From an uncultured Pseudorhodobacter sp. (GTDB taxonomy: Bacteria > Pseudomonadota > Alphaproteobacteria > Rhodobacterales > Rhodobacteraceae), in assembly GCA_937910975.1 (NCBI GenBank), contig CALEMZ010000231.1:1-15748 (forward strand): a DNA stretch of 15,748 nt, in the 5' to 3' direction. Below, piece by piece: positions 12,928 to 15,748 of the stretch. Within the stretch, counting starts at the first letter, position 1. Each line of letters starts with the position of its first letter. The translations under genes and the position numbers were made by a program. Under the pieces are notes generated by a model, which was not told the origin of the DNA, searched no databases, and saw nothing but the letters and a program-made list of their open reading frames with translations.

Positions 12928-14208
12928 ATGAAGTATATGATGACCTACGACCTGATGGAAAGCGCGCGCAACACAAATGAGTGGTTGGGCGCCACCGCAC
13001 GGGCCATGGCGTCATATCCTGCCTTTGCCTTATCGATGAACCCGATGCTCAAGCTGACCGCCGCCTGGGGCGAAGTTGCAGAACGATCATTTGGGCGGAT
13101 GGTAGACAAACCCGATTGGGGTATCCGATCCATCCCCGGCCCAGACGGCCAGGACCATCTGATCGATGTGAAAAAAGTGGTGGAGCGCCCGTTTGGCGAC
13201 CTGATCCAGTTTTCCGTGCGTCGCCGCGACCCAATGAAACGCAAGGTTTTGCTGGTTGCCCCGATGTCGGGCCATTATGCCACTTTGCTGCGATCAACCG
13301 TCATCAGCTTGCTGCCCGATTGCGACGTCTATGTAACGGATTGGCACAATGCGCGTGACATTCCGGTAAGCGCGGGCAAGTTTGACGTGGAAGATTACAC
13401 GCTATATCTGGTTGATTTTATGCGTGAACTTGGCCCAAACACACATGTAATTGCCGTTTGCCAGCCAGTACCACTGACGCTGGCTGCAACAGCCTATCTG
13501 GCGGCGGAAGACCCAGACGCACAGCCGCGCAGCCTGACGTTGATCGGTGGCCCGGTGGACCCAGATGCGGCACCAACCGAAGTTACCGATTTTGGCCGCC
13601 GCGTAACGATGGGCCAGTTGGAACAAACTGCTATTCAGCGCGTCGGCTTTTCCTTTCAGGGCGCGGGGCGAATGGTGTATCCGGGGCTGTTGCAGCTACA
13701 AAGCTTCATCTCGATGAATGCTGAACGCCATTCCAAAGCGTTTCAGGAGCAGGTGCTGCGCGTGGCACGGGGCGAGGCCTCGGACCATGATGCACATAAC
13801 CGGTTCTATGATGAATATCTGGCCGTAATGGATATGACGGCTGAGTTTTACCTGTCCACAGTTGAGCGTATTTTCAAGAATCGCGAGATTGCGAAGAATG
13901 AATTCATGGTCGCTGGCAAGATGGTGGATATTGGTGCGATCACCCGCGTTGCTGTGAAAACGGTGGAAGGCGCGAATGATGATATCTCTGCGCCGGGCCA
14001 ATGTATCGCCGCGCTTGCCCTATGCACTGGCTTGCCGGACAGCATGAAGGCAAGCCATGTGGAGCCGGGTGCTGGCCATTACGGGATATTCGCGGGCAAG
14101 AGCTGGCGCTTGAACATTCGTCCGCTAGTGTTGGCCTTCATCGATGCCAATTCCGGCGAAGAGGTTCCGGCAAAGACCACGCCTGCCAAGGGAAAAGCCG
14201 CCTCGTAA
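12928..14208 (+). CDS. phaZ: Intracellular PHB depolymerase (PhaZ)
   Basis: This enzyme degrades native PHB granules to mobilise carbon. It has 426 residues from ATG 12928 and no signal peptide, so it is intracellular. Like the Ralstonia PhaZa1 type it uses a cysteine nucleophile: AVCQP with C178. D351 or D352 (ANDDISAPGQ) and H384 (GAGHYGIFAG) complete the triad. Other family features are KRKVLLVAPMSGHYATLLR (104-122), DVYVTDWHNARDIP (133-146) and IGGPVDPD (206-213). The C-terminus is a Lys/Ala/Pro tail (AKTTPAKGKAAS) that may help granule contact. It is divergent from phaC with a shared operator, and a strong bidirectional terminator follows. Confidence 0.93.
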   Translation: MKYMMTYDLMESARNTNEWLGATARAMASYPAFALSMNPMLKLTAAWGEVAERSFGRMVDKPDWGIRSIPGPDGQDHLIDVKKVVERPFGDLIQFSVRRRDPMKRKVLLVAPMSGHYATLLRSTVISLLPDCDVYVTDWHNARDIPVSAGKFDVEDYTLYLVDFMRELGPNTHVIAVCQPVPLTLAATAYLAAEDPDAQPRSLTLIGGPVDPDAAPTEVTDFGRRVTMGQLEQTAIQRVGFSFQGAGRMVYPGLLQLQSFISMNAERHSKAFQEQVLRVARGEASDHDAHNRFYDEYLAVMDMTAEFYLSTVERIFKNREIAKNEFMVAGKMVDIGAITRVAVKTVEGANDDISAPGQCIAALALCTGLPDSMKASHVEPGAGHYGIFAGKSWRLNIRPLVLAFIDANSGEEVPAKTTPAKGKAAS

Positions 14209-14227
14209 GGAATTTCGCTACATGTTG

Positions 14228-14260
14228 AAAAAGCCCCCGGCATATTGCCGGGGGCTTTTT
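14228..14260. terminator. Bidirectional Rho-independent terminator between phaZ and the hydrolase genes
   Basis: AAAAAGCCCCCGGCA (14228-14242) and TGCCGGGGGCTTTTT (14246-14260) pair perfectly over 15 bp around TAT. The T-run serves phaZ on the plus strand, and the A-run becomes the T-run for the minus-strand hydrolase whose stop is at 14281. It is the cleanest terminator in the window. Confidence 0.93.
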
Positions 14261-14280
14261 GTCGCCGACATGCGTCTGGC

Positions 14281-14991
14281 CTAACGTAAAACCAAAGGCC
14301 CGTTGAAAAACATCTCCAACGCGTGGCTGACAGCTTCGGGCTGCTCAAGAGGTAGTAAATGGCCGGCTGCTTCAATCACTTGCACACGCGCACTTGGCAT
14401 CAGCTCAGCCATAAAGGATTGCCTGCGCACAGGCACCAGCCCGTCTTGCGCCCCGGCCAAAACCAAGGCAGGCATCATGGCACGACGCAAAGTTTTTTGC
14501 TGGTCGCGGCGGCGTTGCAGGGCGCGGGATTGGGCGACAAACACCTCTTCGCCCATAGCAAAAGCCATATCCTCGACCAGCGCCATGATGTCGTCGCGTG
14601 CTGGCGTATTGGCCAGCGCGCGGGGCGGCAGCTCCTCGGCCATGGCCTGCGCCAGCCGCCCGGTGCGCGCAAGGATCATGCGTTTTTCGCGGGTGGCGGC
14701 GGCATCGGGGGTTTCGCCCAAAGGATCTGCGGAAAGGAAGGCGACCATGGTCACGCGCGACAGATCGCGGCGCATCACATCCAACGCCACATGCGCGCCA
14801 AGGCCAAGCCCCGCGATCGCAAAGCGCGCGGGGGCGACCCCCAGCACATGGGCCGAGATTTCCTCCATCGTTTGGCCGGGATGGGGCAGCACGACCATGA
14901 CCGCGCGGCTGCGCGACAGATCGACGATCTGCTGGCCAAAGAGCCGGGCGTCCGACATCAGGCCGGGAATAAGGATCAGCGGTTCATGCAT
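14281..14991 (-). CDS. Alpha/beta hydrolase-fold protein with altered nucleophile position
   Basis: This 236-residue protein, without a clear signal peptide, has the alpha/beta hydrolase plan: oxyanion-side LILIPGLMSDARLF (5-18), acid residue in VLAGAQDGLVPV (D183) and histidine in EAAGHLLPLEQPEAV (H211). The nucleophile elbow reads AGLGLGAH (60-67), with glycine 63 where G-x-S-x-G requires serine. The codon is GGC, one base from AGC. The frame is otherwise intact, so this is not an obvious pseudogene; it may be a non-catalytic or altered-function member. It starts 6 bp after the stop of the second hydrolase on the same strand and so probably shares its transcript. Substrate unknown. Confidence 0.85.
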   Translation of the reverse strand: MHEPLILIPGLMSDARLFGQQIVDLSRSRAVMVVLPHPGQTMEEISAHVLGVAPARFAIAGLGLGAHVALDVMRRDLSRVTMVAFLSADPLGETPDAAATREKRMILARTGRLAQAMAEELPPRALANTPARDDIMALVEDMAFAMGEEVFVAQSRALQRRRDQQKTLRRAMMPALVLAGAQDGLVPVRRQSFMAELMPSARVQVIEAAGHLLPLEQPEAVSHALEMFFNGPLVLR

Positions 14992-14997
14992 GTCGGA

Positions 14998-15748
14998 TCA
15001 AAGACCTTTCGCCCATTCGAGTATCCGCGCCGTAGTGAGCGCGGTTTGGCCGGGGCTTACAATATCGCCCGCAATAATATGGGCATAGGCATCATCATTT
15101 TCGGTGAGGCTGGGGTGGTAGATCGTGGCTCCTGCCCCCCATTTGGCGGCAATTTGGGCAGTGATGGTTGGCTGGACCACGCGGTCGGCATCGAAATAGA
15201 TAAAAAGCGCCGGGGCGGCGGCTTTGGCATAATCAAGCGTCAGGGCGTGTCTGACCAAGGCTGCCATCGGAATGGTGGAAACGGTGGGGTAGCGCGTGGT
15301 CCAGAACCGGGAATAATCGGCGTTACGGACATCAGAGCTGCGTTCCGCCCCGGCCACGACCGGCCCCCAAAAGCGCACAAAGGGCAGATTAAGAAGAAAG
15401 GCAGCGGTTTTATCAATGCCGAAATTGGGCGAGACGAGGACCATGCCCACGACACCCTTGGCAAGCTCCGGGTCGGTGGCGGCGATGGCCGCGAGTGTGC
15501 CCCCGGTAGAGGTGGAGATGACGATCACTCGCTCGCCCAAACGCTGCCCGATGGCCAAGGCTTCGGCCACATCCTCGATCCAGTCGCCCGCAGCCGGCTC
15601 GGCCATCGGAGCGGCACCGCGGCCATGGCCTGAAAGCCGGGTGTAAAACAGATTGGCACCAAGCGCGGCGGCGACCTGATCAGGGACGGGCTGAATTTCA
15701 TGTTTGGTGGCCGAGAAACCATGCAGATAGACAATGGCCAGAGGGGTT
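14998..15748 (-). CDS. Alpha/beta hydrolase, N-terminus beyond the window (partial)
   Basis: The frame is open from the right edge to TGA at 15000-14998, showing 249 residues. An internal methionine at 15606 is not the start: coding continues upstream with LHGFSATKHEIQPVPDQVA, where HGF is the oxyanion motif, and LFYTRLSGHGRGAAP. The elbow ISTSTGG places the nucleophile serine at visible residue 80. The acid residue is probably in IYFDADRVV and the histidine in DAYAHIIAGD. This protein therefore keeps the full triad, unlike its downstream partner. The two genes are 6 bp apart and likely form an operon whose promoter is outside the window. Carboxylesterase or lysophospholipase-like activity is possible; I cannot assign a substrate. 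Confidence 0.85.
   Translation of the reverse strand, partial: TPLAIVYLHGFSATKHEIQPVPDQVAAALGANLFYTRLSGHGRGAAPMAEPAAGDWIEDVAEALAIGQRLGERVIVISTSTGGTLAAIAATDPELAKGVVGMVLVSPNFGIDKTAAFLLNLPFVRFWGPVVAGAERSSDVRNADYSRFWTTRYPTVSTIPMAALVRHALTLDYAKAAAPALFIYFDADRVVQPTITAQIAAKWGAGATIYHPSLTENDDAYAHIIAGDIVSPGQTALTTARILEWAKGL

Noticed and set aside
14359..15633. 424-codon open frame on the plus strand
   Set aside because: It is antisense to both alpha/beta hydrolase genes; rich in Gly, His and Arg without recognisable motifs.
1..15748. CRISPR, prophage, insertion sequence, tRNA or defence system
   Set aside because: No regularly spaced repeats, transposase, integrase, tRNA-like fold or nuclease/toxin motif was seen; the gene content is metabolic.

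Overview
The window looks like chromosomal DNA from an alphaproteobacterium of the Rhodobacteraceae/Roseobacter group. The grounds are the PhaR-controlled polyhydroxybutyrate (PHB) locus with a Phasin_2-type phasin, a DUF3775-type protein, GC-rich coding with Ala/Gly-rich proteins, and several GC hairpin terminators. No mobile element, tRNA, rRNA or CRISPR array was seen. Species cannot be fixed from sequence reading alone.

Layout. (1) 2-178: probable C-terminal end of an unidentified upstream gene. (2) 289-4973: a plus-strand operon with an ABC ATPase, a periplasmic binding protein, two permeases of the polar amino-acid (His/Arg/Lys) class and a glutamine-synthetase-like ligase. It has a large hairpin between binding protein and permease and ends at a strong Rho-independent terminator (4981-5016). 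(3) 5152-5784: a glutathione S-transferase-like gene, convergent with a small DUF3775-type gene (5833-6150, minus). (4) 6297-9646: a second plus-strand operon with a class I glutamine amidotransferase, a second glutamine-synthetase-like (PuuA-type) ligase and a PuuB-type FAD oxidase. (5) 9735-14208: the PHB locus, with phaR, phaP and phaC on the minus strand and phaZ divergent from phaC. (6) 14281 to the right edge: two alpha/beta hydrolase genes on the minus strand, the second cut by the window edge.

How the genes may work together. Regions 2 and 4 together resemble gamma-glutamylation-dependent amine catabolism (the Puu logic): import, ATP-dependent gamma-glutamylation by a GS-like ligase, oxidation by PuuB, and release of glutamate by an amidotransferase-fold hydrolase. 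The aldehyde dehydrogenase and aminotransferase of the classical pathway are not in the window. The importer is of the amino-acid class rather than PotABCD/PotFGHI, so the substrate is open.

The PHB locus encodes granule synthesis (PhaC), granule coating (PhaP), mobilisation (PhaZ) and the granule-sensing repressor PhaR. Its non-coding DNA is full of CTGC-N3-GCAG palindromes. One sits in the -35/-10 spacer of a good phaP promoter candidate. One lies between phaC and phaZ, immediately after a phaZ promoter candidate. Further TGC-rich inverted repeats precede phaR. This suggests that one PhaR circuit controls coat, synthase, depolymerase and its own gene.

No gene-free stretch exceeds 300 bases. 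I did not find a clearly unprecedented system. The best leads are the PhaR operator architecture, the twin-ligase amine locus of unknown substrate, and a hydrolase that lacks its nucleophile serine.
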